A stretch of 37,460 nt of DNA from contig DCVQ01000035.1 in the NCBI GenBank assembly GCA_002328745.1, positions 63,340 to 100,799 on the forward strand. Direction: 5' to 3'. Under the pieces are notes generated by a model that searched no databases, had not been told where the DNA came from, and was given only the letters and a program-made list of their open reading frames with translations. Position numbers and translations under genes: made by a program. Below, one piece after another: positions 24,067 to 32,079 of the stretch (its first letter is position 1; each line of letters starts with the position of its first letter). Source of the stretch: Actinobacteria bacterium UBA2184 (lineage in GTDB: Bacteria > Actinomycetota > Coriobacteriia > Anaerosomatales > Anaerosomataceae).

Positions 24067-24563
24067 TGGCGCCCGATACGTTCACGCGCAGGGAGCGGGC
24101 AGGCAACGGCTCGCCCGATCGTCGCGAGCAGATCGTGACCGTGCTCGCATTCGCCGTCGCCATCGGCGTGGCGCTCGTTCTCTTCGAGCCGCTCGGCAAG
24201 GCCCTTGGCGGCTGGTTCGCAAACTACCACGCCGAGAGCGTCGCGCGGGGGACGTCCGAGCAAGGGACCGCGCTCAGCCTGCTCCTGGCAGCCGACGTGG
24301 TGGGACTCACCCTCGCGACCCTCGTCGCCTTCTTCGGTGCGGTCCGCCTCCCGTCGGGCATGCCGCACGTGGTGCTGGCGATCTTCGTGCCCTTCACGCT
24401 GGCGGCCGCCCAGGAGCGGTTCTTCACGACCGCGGGATCGATGGACGGACTCGCCGGGACGTACGGCACCTACAACTTCGCCGCGATGTTCGTGCTCACG
24501 ATCGCCGTGGTGCAGCTTGGCGTCACGTTCGCGCGACAGCGACACGAATCGCGCCAGGACTGA
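24066..24563 (+). CDS. Four-helix membrane protein of unknown function
   Basis: A 165-residue protein, not recognised. A charged N-terminus of about 20 residues precedes four hydrophobic helices (about 24-45, 68-92, 99-118 and 136-156). Helix 1 ends LFEPLGKALGGW, helix 3 contains VVLAIFVPFTLAAAQERFF. ATG at 24066 overlaps the purE stop as TGATG, a sign of translational coupling. Nothing ties it to purine metabolism except position; a transport or assembly role is speculation. Confidence 0.75.
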   Translation: MAPDTFTRRERAGNGSPDRREQIVTVLAFAVAIGVALVLFEPLGKALGGWFANYHAESVARGTSEQGTALSLLLAADVVGLTLATLVAFFGAVRLPSGMPHVVLAIFVPFTLAAAQERFFTTAGSMDGLAGTYGTYNFAAMFVLTIAVVQLGVTFARQRHESRQD

Positions 24564-24601
24564 GCCGACCGGAGCTGGCGGCATCGTCTCGCGGCGCGGC
24601 G

Positions 24602-25099
24602 CTAGTCGTGGACGCCGGGGTCGCCCTTGAACGGGCCCACGATGTCGCTCGTGACCCATCCCCCGTAGTAGCCGCCCGGCTGCGGACGCACCGCCTCGCC
24701 GTCGAGCCGGCACTCGTCCATGAACTCCGGGAAGAACGCCACGTGGCCACCAAGCTCAGCATAACCACGTGCGGGCGGCTCGAGCATCCACGCCGCGTCG
24801 GCGACGGACCGACCGCCCGCGCTCACGTGATACGAGTGTCCCTCGCCGGTGAACTCCCTGTAGGTGGTGCGGTCGCCGGGAGAAAGCACTCCCGGTACCA
24901 CGTCATCAAGAGGGATGTAGTACACGGGAGGGTGGCTGGTCTTGAGGACTCGCAGGGCACGCCGCGTGTCGGCGATCACCTGACCGCCGAAGACGACCTC
25001 GACATGCCGGTCGGTGCGCTGCACCAGGGGCGGGCGCGGATAATCCCACACGGATTCCTGCCCGGGACCGGGCTTGATCCTCTCGATATGCACGAGCAC
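24602..25099 (-). CDS. DUF427 family protein
   Basis: A 165-residue cytosolic protein. Family landmarks are VWDYPRPP near the start, GQVIADTRRALRVLKTSHPPVYYIPLDDV, the EGHSYHVSAGGR segment, and VAFFPEF followed by the common ending GGWVTSDIVGPFKGDPG. The biochemical role of DUF427 is not established. GTG at 25099 has GGGAGG four bases upstream. It lies 46 bases after the lipoprotein gene on the same strand and converges with the membrane protein gene at 24563. Confidence 0.88.
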   Translation of the reverse strand: MLVHIERIKPGPGQESVWDYPRPPLVQRTDRHVEVVFGGQVIADTRRALRVLKTSHPPVYYIPLDDVVPGVLSPGDRTTYREFTGEGHSYHVSAGGRSVADAAWMLEPPARGYAELGGHVAFFPEFMDECRLDGEAVRPQPGGYYGGWVTSDIVGPFKGDPGVHD

Positions 25100-25145
25100 A
25101 GACCTCCCAAGACGACGGGGGGTTTGTACCCGTTTGCGCGGCGGG

Positions 25146-25553
25146 TCATCGGAGCACTACGAGCGTGCCCGCGGTCGCCTGCACGGGGTAGGACTCGGCC
25201 ACGGGCCCGACGAACCAGGCCTCGACCGATAGTCCGACGGCGAGGCGGTCGAATCCGATCAGCGCGTACGTGCCGTCGGCCTCCCTGGCGAGCAGCACCG
25301 TCTCCTCCGTCACGCGGACGGACGCGGCGTCGTACTGCCCTGGCGCCGGCGCGTCGGATTCGATGAGCAGCGTGCCGCCACCGGCCCCCGGTGTGAGCAT
25401 CACGATGACGCCGCTGATCGAGGCCGGCTCGTCGGGCGAGGACGGGCCCGTGCCGGGATCGTCCGGGCCGGGTCCGGGAGAAGCGCTGCCGCATCCCGCA
25501 AGCGCGATCACCACGAGCGCCGAGAGGGCCAGGATGGCGATGCGTGTCTTCAT
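25146..25553 (-). CDS. Lipoprotein with DUF3221-like domain
   Basis: A 135-residue exported lipoprotein. The signal peptide ends in the lipobox LAGC (Cys20), followed by a Gly/Pro/Ser/Asp linker to about residue 45. The remaining beta-rich domain (YDAASVRVTEETVLL ... VGLSVEAWFVGPVAESYPVQ) matches the DUF3221/YobA pattern, whose closing 'W..GPV.ESYP.Q' is distinctive. Function is unknown; presumably anchored on the outer face of the membrane. GAGGAGG precedes the ATG. Divergent from the ornithine cyclodeaminase gene, with 136 bases between. Confidence 0.85.
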   Translation of the reverse strand: MKTRIAILALSALVVIALAGCGSASPGPGPDDPGTGPSSPDEPASISGVIVMLTPGAGGGTLLIESDAPAPGQYDAASVRVTEETVLLAREADGTYALIGFDRLAVGLSVEAWFVGPVAESYPVQATAGTLVVLR

Positions 25554-25648
25554 AGGGGTACCTCCTCGTTCGCGCGCCGTTTATGTACGACGCGCCGTTC
25601 CCTCGCCGGGTTCGTGTCCGACGGGTGCATATCGGGTCTGGTTTGGTG

Positions 25649-25654
25649 AATAAT
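25649..25654 (+). promoter_or_regulatory. Possible -10 of the ornithine cyclodeaminase gene
   Basis: AATAAT matches five of six -10 positions and lies 35 bases before the start codon. The best -35 at 17-base spacing (TGCATA, 25626-25631) is poor, so an activator or an alternative promoter may be involved. Confidence 0.35.
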
Positions 25655-25689
25655 CGGGACACCGCACTCTCGCCCGGGAGGACCACGAC

Positions 25690-26910
25690 ATGCCGCATGG
25701 ACCGTACGAAGACGTTCGCATCTCCGGTCACCTGATCGACTCGGGGATCATGTCGCGCATCATGGACGATATCGTCGCCCTGGACGGGGAGTTCGAAACA
25801 CTCTCCTTCGAGGTGGGGCGCACCAACGACGATGTCTCGGTGGCTCTCCTGCGCATCGTCGGCCGCGACGAGGCGCATCTCGACCGGATCCTGGGCGTTA
25901 TCCAGCAGTCGGGCGCCGAGGCCGTCGATGCCGCCGACGCCGCCACGGTGCCCGCGCCGGCCGACGGCGTGTTCCCCGACCGGTTCTACGCCACCACGAA
26001 TCTGGAGACCGCAGTGCGCATCGCCGGCCGGTGGGTGCCGGTCGCGATGCCCGAGATGGACCTCGGCATCGTGATCGAGGACGGCTCAGCGCGCACGGTA
26101 GCGATGGCCGATGTGCGTGCGGGTGAGCAGGTGGTGGTCGGGCATCATGGCCTGCGGGTCCGGCCCCTGGAGCGTCCGCGCGACAAGCAGGAGTTCGAGT
26201 TCATGAACTCCGAAGTGTCCTCCGAGAAGCCCAAGGCGCTCGTCATCCGCGATGTGGCCGCGATGCTCCGCAAGGTCAGGGACCGCGGGCGGGAGATCAT
26301 CTTCGTCGTCGGTCCGGCGGTCGTGCACACGGGGGCGGCGCACCACCTCGCGCGGCTCGTGCGGGCCGGTTACGTCTCGGTGCTCTTCGGCGGAAACGCG
26401 GTGGCCACGCACGACATCGAGTCGGCGCTCTACGGCACATCGCTCGGCGTGTCGATGTCAGCGGGCACCCCGGCCGTCGGCGGGCACGAGCATCACCTGC
26501 GGGCGATCAACACCATCCGCGGCTGTGGCGGCATCGCGCAGGCCGTCGAGCAGGGAGTGCTCACCGAGGGCCTCATGCACACCCTCGTGGCGACGGGCAC
26601 TCCGTACGTGCTGGCGGGATCCATCCGCGATGACGGTCCGATGCCCGACGTAATCACCGACGTGCTCGAGGCGCAGAAGGCGATGCGGGCGTGGTGCCAG
26701 CGCGCAGGGGCGTGCATCATGCTCTCGACGATGCTGCACTCGATCGCGACCGGCAACATGCTGCCTGCGGGCGTGACCACCGTGTGCGTCGACATCAATC
26801 CCGCGGTGGTGACCAAGCTCGCCGACAGGGGCAGCTTCCAGACCATCGGCATCGTCACGGACGTGGGGCTGTTCCTGGAGCTGCTCGCCAACGAGCTCGA
26901 GCAGGGCTGA
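25690..26910 (+). CDS. Archaeal-type ornithine cyclodeaminase family protein (TIGR00300, LOR/SDH-like)
   Basis: A 406-residue protein of the TIGR00300 'LOR/SDH bifunctional enzyme conserved domain' family, also found fused in cyanobacterial AgrE/ArgZ. The N-terminal domain reads GHLIDSGIMSRIMDDIVALDGEFE, the middle DRFYATTNLETAVRIAGRWV, and the nucleotide-binding C-terminal domain contains IIFVVGPAVVHTGAA, VLFGGNAVATHDIE and NTIRGCGGI. Archaeal members convert ornithine to proline and ammonia using bound NAD+, so arginine/ornithine catabolism or proline synthesis is the likely role. GGGAGG eight bases before the ATG supports the start. The next gene is msrA, 55 bases on. Confidence 0.82.
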   Translation: MPHGPYEDVRISGHLIDSGIMSRIMDDIVALDGEFETLSFEVGRTNDDVSVALLRIVGRDEAHLDRILGVIQQSGAEAVDAADAATVPAPADGVFPDRFYATTNLETAVRIAGRWVPVAMPEMDLGIVIEDGSARTVAMADVRAGEQVVVGHHGLRVRPLERPRDKQEFEFMNSEVSSEKPKALVIRDVAAMLRKVRDRGREIIFVVGPAVVHTGAAHHLARLVRAGYVSVLFGGNAVATHDIESALYGTSLGVSMSAGTPAVGGHEHHLRAINTIRGCGGIAQAVEQGVLTEGLMHTLVATGTPYVLAGSIRDDGPMPDVITDVLEAQKAMRAWCQRAGACIMLSTMLHSIATGNMLPAGVTTVCVDINPAVVTKLADRGSFQTIGIVTDVGLFLELLANELEQG

Positions 26911-26965
26911 CGGCGTGCGGCGCGGTGTTTGCTCACCACAGGACCGAGCGAGAGGAGCTTCTCCC

Positions 26966-27628
26966 ATGGCGCACGACGCATCGGCGCGGACCGCGCCGCC
27001 TATAGACTCCCGGGCACATGAGCGGCTCGAGACGGCGACGTTCGCGCTCGGCTGATTCTGGGGGCCTGATGCCCGGTTCGGGCAGCTTCCCGGGGTCGTC
27101 CACACCCGCGTCGGATACGCGGGCGGCAGCACGCCGGACCCCACGTACCGCTCCATCGGCGATCACACCGAGACCGTGCAGGTCGACTTCGACCCCACGC
27201 TCGTGACGTACGACGACTTGCTTGCGGTGTTCTGGTCGAGCCACGCGCCCAGAGAGGCCCCGCGCTCGAGGCAGTACGCCTCGATGATCTTCGCGGACGG
27301 CGAGCGTCAGCGGCGGACCGCCGGCGAGTCGAAGGAGATGCTCGAGCGCGTCCTCGGACCGGTGAGCACCCGGGTGGTGCCGCTGGCCCGCTTCTACCTT
27401 GCCGAGGACTACCACCAGAAGTACCGGCTGCGGGGGACTCCGGATCTTGCGCGCGCCTTCAAGGCGATGTATCCGGACGAGGCCGATCTGCGGGAGTCCA
27501 CGGCCGCGGCGCGCGTGAACGGGTATCTGTACGGGTACGGCGATGCTCGCGAGCTCGAAAGCGAGATCGCCGCCTTCGGCCTCACTCCGGAAGAGGCCGG
27601 ACTGCTGCGTCGGCTGTCCGCACGATGA
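26966..27628 (+). CDS. msrA: Peptide methionine-S-sulfoxide reductase MsrA, selenocysteine-containing
   Basis: Reduces the S-epimer of methionine sulfoxide in proteins. Read through one in-frame TGA (27053-27055), the frame gives 220 residues with ATATFALG-U-FWGPDARFGQLPGV at the site where MsrA has GGCFWG, so the TGA replaces the catalytic cysteine as residue 30. Both sides are clear MsrA: RVGYAGGSTPDPTY, HTETVQVDFDP and LARFYLAEDYHQKYR. A hairpin suited to a bacterial SECIS follows the TGA. The protein contains no cysteine, so no resolving thiol is available and regeneration by an external thiol is implied. AGGAG eight bases before ATG 26966 supports the start. A plain nonsense mutation is the alternative, but the rest of the frame is undamaged. 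Confidence 0.85.
27053..27084 (+). promoter_or_regulatory. UGA-Sec codon and candidate bacterial SECIS hairpin
   Basis: TGA at 27053-27055 is followed by TGCCCG (27070-27075), loop GTT (27076-27078) and CGGGCA (27079-27084), a perfect six-pair stem. The loop starts 20 bases after the TGA and its first base is G. This fits the bacterial SECIS rule of a short apical loop with G in its first two positions, about 16-37 bases from the UGA. SelB binding is inferred; selA, selB, selC and selD are not in this window. Confidence 0.7.
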
Positions 27629-27656
27629 GCCCGGATCCGAGCGAAGGCGGGACGAC

Positions 27657-28055
27657 ATGAAGCACTACGAGATCGAGCGCTCCGAAGCGCAGTGGCGCGA
27701 AGCCCTCTCGCCCCAGCAGTACGCCGTGCTGCGCGAGGCAGGCACCGAGCGTCCGGGTTCGGGCGCCTATCTCGATGCCGAGGACGAGGGACTGTACCGC
27801 TGTGGCGCGTGTGGGGCGCCGCTGTTCCGCTCGGATGCGAAGTATCACTCCGGGTGTGGCTGGCCGAGCTTCTACGAGCCCGTGAAGCCCGACGCCGTCG
27901 AGGAGCTGACGGACACGAGCCACGGCATGACGCGCACCGAGATCAGATGCGCACGCTGTGGGTCACACCTGGGCCACGTGTTCGAGGACGGTCCGGAACC
28001 CACGGGGCTGCGCTACTGCATGAACTCGGTGGCTTTGGATCTCGAACGACGCTGA
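27657..28055 (+). CDS. msrB: Peptide methionine-R-sulfoxide reductase MsrB
   Basis: Partner of MsrA, reducing the R-epimer; 132 residues, normal for the single-domain form. Catalytic Cys121 lies in GLRYCMNS, and Cys67 in SGCGWPSF is the usual resolving residue. The structural zinc site is C49-x2-C52 and C98-x2-C101. Unlike its neighbour it uses cysteine throughout. It begins 28 bases after msrA with a moderate purine-rich site and is almost certainly co-transcribed with it. Confidence 0.97.
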   Translation: MKHYEIERSEAQWREALSPQQYAVLREAGTERPGSGAYLDAEDEGLYRCGACGAPLFRSDAKYHSGCGWPSFYEPVKPDAVEELTDTSHGMTRTEIRCARCGSHLGHVFEDGPEPTGLRYCMNSVALDLERR

Positions 28056-28106
28056 GGGAGACGACCGCAGCCGGCATCGGCACGCGGGTCCACCGGAAGG
28101 GGAGCG

Positions 28107-28385
28107 GTGTTCCAGGACAGCGAGATCGTAGACCTGCTCATGGTGGTCTTTCTGACGCCCGTCATGGTGTCGATCCTGCGCGAGATCAGCCTTGCGGGGA
28201 AGCGCTGGTTCATCGCAGGCTATCTGTCGATCGTCGCCGGCTACGTGCTCACCATCGCGGAGACCGTGGTCATGCGCGGACTGTTCGATCTGCTCGAGCA
28301 CACCGCCTACGCGACCGCCGGGTGCTTCTTCCTCGTCGCGGTCGTGACATTCTCACGCTCCGTGCGCGGCGGCGGTGACTCGTGA
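28107..28385 (+). CDS. Small three-helix membrane protein resembling a kinase sensor domain
   Basis: A 92-residue protein with three hydrophobic stretches (about 8-26, 35-55, 67-83), not assigned to a named family. Its last helix region LFDLLEHTAYATAG ... VVTFSRS echoes SNVLEHAALIPVLD ... YVLYSR in the membrane domain of the following kinase, suggesting a shared fold. GTG at 28107 follows a GGAAGGGGAG tract. The stop overlaps the kinase start as GTGA, so the two are translationally coupled and may form a sensor complex. It follows msrB by 51 bases. Confidence 0.72.
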   Translation: MFQDSEIVDLLMVVFLTPVMVSILREISLAGKRWFIAGYLSIVAGYVLTIAETVVMRGLFDLLEHTAYATAGCFFLVAVVTFSRSVRGGGDS

Positions 28386-29827
28386 GCACCCTCGGCAATA
28401 TCGCAGACCTGGTGGCGATGCTGTCGTTCCTCGGCGTCTGCATCGTGGTGCTCCGCCTGCCCTCCGCGCATCCACGGGTCGGCTGGTCGTTCAAGATCGG
28501 CGTGACGGCCGCGGCCAGCCTGTATCTGTTCGTGAGCCTGTCGAACGTGCTCGAACATGCGGCGCTGATCCCCGTGCTGGACGCGTACGAAGACTATGCC
28601 GAGCTGCTCTTCGTGCCGCTGTGCGCGTACGTCCTGTACAGCAGATGGACCACCGATCAGCTCGCTGCCGCCCGGCGTGCCGAACTGCTGATCAGGTCGG
28701 AGCACGAGCTGCTCACCGGAGTGATGGATACGACGCCGACCGGGATCCTTGTGGTCGACGGTGCGGGAGCCATCGGCTTCGCGAACGACCTGGCCCGCCA
28801 GATACTCGGTCTGGACGAATCGGGCCAGCACGGTCAGGAGATCCCGGCCGAGGCCCGGGCCCGGGAGCGGCTGGATCTCGCGCGGATCGTCGCTGCGGCG
28901 CCGGTGAGCAAGAGCCTGGAGGTGCTCGAACGGGACGGGGACGCGGTGTACCTCTCGGTCAGCGCCACGCCCCTGTCGCTGGAAGGGCCAGAGTCCTCCG
29001 GCGCCGTCCTGGCGCTCCAGGACGTGACGGACCAGGTCATGAGCGAGCGGGAGCTCGAGGAGTATCGCCAGGGTCTCGAAGCTGCGATCGACCGACGCAC
29101 GGCGGAGCTGCTCGAGGTCAACCGGCAGCTGCTCGAGGCGAACAACGCGAAGCAGGACTTCCTCGCGAACATGAGTCACGAGCTCAGGACGCCCTTGAAC
29201 GCGATCATCGGGTTCACCGACTTGATGCTGCGCGAGCTTCCTGGACCGCTCACGGCCGAGCAGCAGCGCCAGCTCGAGATGGTGAAGGCCTCAGGGGCGC
29301 ATCTCCTCGATCTCGTGAACGACGTGCTCGATCTCTCCCGCATCGAGGCGGGCTTCTCGGCAATCGAGCGCGCGAACGTCGATCTGGTCGCGCAGACGTG
29401 TGGCGTGGTCGAATCGATGGGGGCTCTCGCGAGCACACGTGGCGTAGCCCTTGCGTGCCACGCCGCGCAGCCGCTGATCGCTCACACCGATCCGGACAAG
29501 CTGGGACAGATCGTGAGGAACCTCGTGTCGAACGCGGTGAAGTTCACCGACCGCGGAGGTGTGGTGTCCGTGACCCTGGCGTTAGAGGGTGACGATGCGG
29601 TGCTGGCGGTCAGGGACACCGGCATAGGCATCGCCCCCGAAGACCAGGAGCGCATCTTCGAGTCGTTCCAGCAGATCGACACCCCCGACCGCGCGCGGCC
29701 TCAAGGGACGGGTCTCGGACTCGCTATCGTGCGCGATCTGTGCGAGCTGCTCGGTTACCGCGTAACAGTGGAGAGCGCTCCCGGTCATGGCTCGACCTTC
29801 ACCGTGCGGATACCGTTCTCCGGGTGA
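28382..29827 (+). CDS. Membrane-bound PAS sensor histidine kinase
   Basis: A 481-residue hybrid-less histidine kinase. An N-terminal three-helix membrane domain (about 8-87) is followed by a PAS domain (about 108-220, TTPTGILVVDGAGAIGFAN), a coiled linker, HisKA with phospho-acceptor His266 in FLANMSHELRTPLNAI, and a HATPase domain with N box NLVSNAVKF, G1 DTGIGI and G2 GTGLGLAI. GTG at 28382 overlaps the preceding stop. No response regulator is adjacent, so the partner is unknown. Its place after msrA-msrB hints at oxidative or redox sensing, which is only inference. Confidence 0.93.
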   Translation: MSTLGNIADLVAMLSFLGVCIVVLRLPSAHPRVGWSFKIGVTAAASLYLFVSLSNVLEHAALIPVLDAYEDYAELLFVPLCAYVLYSRWTTDQLAAARRAELLIRSEHELLTGVMDTTPTGILVVDGAGAIGFANDLARQILGLDESGQHGQEIPAEARARERLDLARIVAAAPVSKSLEVLERDGDAVYLSVSATPLSLEGPESSGAVLALQDVTDQVMSERELEEYRQGLEAAIDRRTAELLEVNRQLLEANNAKQDFLANMSHELRTPLNAIIGFTDLMLRELPGPLTAEQQRQLEMVKASGAHLLDLVNDVLDLSRIEAGFSAIERANVDLVAQTCGVVESMGALASTRGVALACHAAQPLIAHTDPDKLGQIVRNLVSNAVKFTDRGGVVSVTLALEGDDAVLAVRDTGIGIAPEDQERIFESFQQIDTPDRARPQGTGLGLAIVRDLCELLGYRVTVESAPGHGSTFTVRIPFSG

Positions 29828-29832
29828 CGCGG

Positions 29833-29862
29833 GTGACGTACGCCGCCGCGCCGCGCTAGGAT
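29833..29862 (+). promoter_or_regulatory. Candidate promoter of rsgA
   Basis: GTGACG (29833-29838) and TAGGAT (29857-29862) are 18 bases apart, each with four of six consensus matches. Transcription would start near 29869, giving a leader of about 21 bases to the TTG start. Confidence 0.4.
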
Positions 29863-29890
29863 AAGACGTCCGGCCTCCGAAGGGACTCGC

Positions 29891-30964
29891 TTGTCCGGCC
29901 AACACCCCCTCGCGTCTCTCGGGTACGACGATCGCATCGCGGCGCTCGCAGCCGCGCACCCGGGGGCTGCCATCGCCCGTGTGGTGCGCTCCGATCGGGG
30001 ATTCGTGTTCGTCACCGACGGGACGGACGTCACCGTGGCGCGTCCCGCGACGCGGCTCGTGAAGTCGGCCGATGATGGCGGCCTGCCCGTGGTGGGAGAC
30101 TGGGTGGTCATGGGCGGCGACGAGACGGAACCGCTCGTGGAGGCCGTGCTGCCGCGCGTTACAGCGATCGAGCGTCGCGACCCCGGCCGCGCGGCGCGCG
30201 TGCAGGTGCTCGCGGCAAACGTGGACGCGGTGCTGGTGACGCACCCGCTCGGCGAGCCCGTGAACCTTGCGCGCATCGAGCGTGAACTTGCGCTCGTGTG
30301 GGACAGCGGCGCCACGCCGGTGCTCGTGCTGACGAAGGCAGACGCGTCCGACGATCCCGCAGCCGCCGCCGAGGAGGCCGCGGCCGTGGCTCCGGGCGTC
30401 TCCGTGCACGTGACGAGCGCGGTGAGCGGACTCGGCATCGATGAGCTGCGGGAGTACACGAAGGGCGGGCGGACGATCGTGCTGATCGGCTCGTCCGGCT
30501 CCGGGAAATCCACGTTGGTGAATCGCCTCGCCGGGGCCGATATCCGGGAGACGCGCGAGGTGCGCGTGTCCGACGGACGCGGGCGCCACACCACGGTGTC
30601 GCGCGAGCTCGTGTCGCTCCCCGACGGCGGGCTCGTGATCGATACGCCCGGCCTGCGCGCGGTCGGCATGTGGGATTCGGCCGAGGGCCTCGACCAGGCG
30701 TTCTCCGACATCGCCGCGCTCGCGGACGGATGCCGTTTCCGCGATTGCCGGCACGATGGCGAGCCCGGGTGCGCGGTGGAGGCAGCGGTCGCGGAGGGCC
30801 GGCTGCCCGCCAGACGGCTGGAAAGCTACCGCGAGCTGCAGTCCGAGATCGGGCACGTGAACGCACAGCTCGACATCCGGGCGCGTCTGGACAAGAAGCG
30901 CAACGACAAGCTTCTCGCGCGCACGATCAAGGACTTCTACAAGCACGACGGCGGGCGCCGGTAG
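29891..30964 (+). CDS. rsgA: Ribosome small-subunit-dependent GTPase A
   Basis: Circularly permuted GTPase that helps mature the 30S subunit. The 357 residues comprise an OB-fold N-terminal domain, then the permuted G motifs: G4 VLTKAD, G1 GSSGSGKSTL, G3 DTPGLRAVG. The C-terminal zinc knuckle is GCRFRDCRHDGEPGCAV. The start is TTG at 29891, supported by GAAGGGA about six bases upstream; no ATG or GTG nearby gives a better fit. It stands alone, with convergent neighbours downstream. Confidence 0.96.
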   Translation: MSGQHPLASLGYDDRIAALAAAHPGAAIARVVRSDRGFVFVTDGTDVTVARPATRLVKSADDGGLPVVGDWVVMGGDETEPLVEAVLPRVTAIERRDPGRAARVQVLAANVDAVLVTHPLGEPVNLARIERELALVWDSGATPVLVLTKADASDDPAAAAEEAAAVAPGVSVHVTSAVSGLGIDELREYTKGGRTIVLIGSSGSGKSTLVNRLAGADIRETREVRVSDGRGRHTTVSRELVSLPDGGLVIDTPGLRAVGMWDSAEGLDQAFSDIAALADGCRFRDCRHDGEPGCAVEAAVAEGRLPARRLESYRELQSEIGHVNAQLDIRARLDKKRNDKLLARTIKDFYKHDGGRR

Positions 30965-30984
30965 AGGCCGCCCGCCATTCGCGA

Positions 30985-31016
30985 GTGCGGTGACTAGCGG
31001 GTGCGGTGACTAGCGG
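30985..31016. repeat. Tandem duplication of a 16-base unit
   Basis: GTGCGGTGACTAGCGG occurs twice in succession (30985-31000, 31001-31016). The second copy contains the stop codon of the minus-strand membrane gene, so the first copy carries a duplicate stop just beyond it. It lies between the convergent ends of rsgA and that gene; probably a replication-slippage product. Confidence 0.8.
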
Positions 31017-31852
31017 GTTCGGTACGCATCGCGAGCGACGAGCGCCGCGATGGCGAACACCAGGTTCGCGGTGAGCCAGCCCAGATCGAGGATCGCCGTC
31101 AGGCCGATGCCCGCCCAGTCGGCATACGCGTAGCCCGCGTCGGTCACGGCGAACACGAGCGCGCCGACGACCACGATCCACCACGGCCACGCGAGCCGTC
31201 CGGTGCCGAGCGTCCGGACCGCGAGGGCGAGCGCTATCGCAGGCGCGACCATGAACAGCGCGTCGCCGAGCGGGTAGAGGGTGCTGACCACGAGACCGCC
31301 GAGGCCCAGCTCCTCGGTCCCCGCTGCGAAGATGTAGGGCCTGAGCAGGAGCTCGTGGATGAGCACCACGAGCCCGATGGCAACGCTTCCGGCTACGAGT
31401 ATCGGGAGGCGGACGTCGGTGAGCGCCCGGTATCCCCTGATCGCGAGCACAACCGCCGCGACGAAGAACGCGTACTCCAGCACGTAGAAGACGTCCGCGA
31501 CGCTCGGGTACGGGTCGAGGCCGAGATGCAGTTCGAGCACGGTCCATATGATGTCGCCGATGGCGAATGCGGCCACGCCGAGCCCCACGAGGAGCCACTG
31601 CTTGCCGACGTTCTGCCGAACACCGATGTTCACGGCGACCGCGATGATGATAGCGGCGAAGAAAACCTGCAGAAGCGTGCCGTACCAGTACGCCGCCGCG
31701 TAGGCGACGCTGCCCTCGGGAATCGCGTCCGTGCCCATGCCGGCGCTGAGCACGCCATAGACCGCGACCAGGGCGAGCAGGGCGATCGCGCCGATCTTCG
31801 TCAGCGATGACAGCACGCCGGCCGGGGCTTCCCGATGTCTCGTGGCACTCAT
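31010..31852 (-). CDS. Multipass membrane protein, sensor-domain-like
   Basis: A 280-residue protein with about eight hydrophobic segments and no soluble domain. DIIWTVLELHLGLDPYPSVADVFYVLEYAFF and STLYPLGDALFMVAP recall membrane sensor domains found at the N-termini of bacterial diguanylate cyclases and kinases ('W...E....P.PS.AD..Y...Y'), here without an output domain. It could be a standalone sensor or a signalling partner. The ATG at 31852 overlaps the stop of the 76-residue gene by four bases (ATGA), so the two are coupled. Confidence 0.75.
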   Translation of the reverse strand: MSATRHREAPAGVLSSLTKIGAIALLALVAVYGVLSAGMGTDAIPEGSVAYAAAYWYGTLLQVFFAAIIIAVAVNIGVRQNVGKQWLLVGLGVAAFAIGDIIWTVLELHLGLDPYPSVADVFYVLEYAFFVAAVVLAIRGYRALTDVRLPILVAGSVAIGLVVLIHELLLRPYIFAAGTEELGLGGLVVSTLYPLGDALFMVAPAIALALAVRTLGTGRLAWPWWIVVVGALVFAVTDAGYAYADWAGIGLTAILDLGWLTANLVFAIAALVARDAYRTR

Positions 31853-32079
31853 GCGATCCCCCTCTCGATCTCCGCGATCAAGTCCTCGATCACGGCGGCC
31901 GGGGCGATCGGCCCCAGAAGCCTGCGAACGTTCGCCCCGAGCGCCGGCAGGTCCGCGGCGCTCAGATCGTCGGTGGTCTTGCCGAGCGACAGTGCCGTTG
32001 CCCGAACACAGGTATCGGCGGCTGTCTGTCCGACGAACGGACCGAGCGTGGACACGACGGTGTTGGAGAATTCGCTCAC
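31849..32079 (-). CDS. Small helical protein of unknown function
   Basis: A 76-residue acidic, probably all-helical soluble protein; I do not recognise the family. It begins VSEFSNTVVSTLGPFVGQTA and contains LGKTTDDLSAADLPALG near the middle. GTG at 32079 is chosen over an upstream in-frame start because GGAGGGGGG lies five bases before it. Coupled by ATGA to the membrane protein that follows, so a cytosolic partner of that protein is a reasonable guess. Confidence 0.65.
   Translation of the reverse strand: MSEFSNTVVSTLGPFVGQTAADTCVRATALSLGKTTDDLSAADLPALGANVRRLLGPIAPAAVIEDLIAEIERGIA

Noticed and set aside
27053..27055. TGA read as a nonsense mutation making msrA a pseudogene
   Set aside because: It falls exactly on the catalytic Cys codon, the rest of the gene is intact, a SECIS-like hairpin follows, and msrB is healthy. 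Selenocysteine explains it better, though Sec machinery was not seen in the window.
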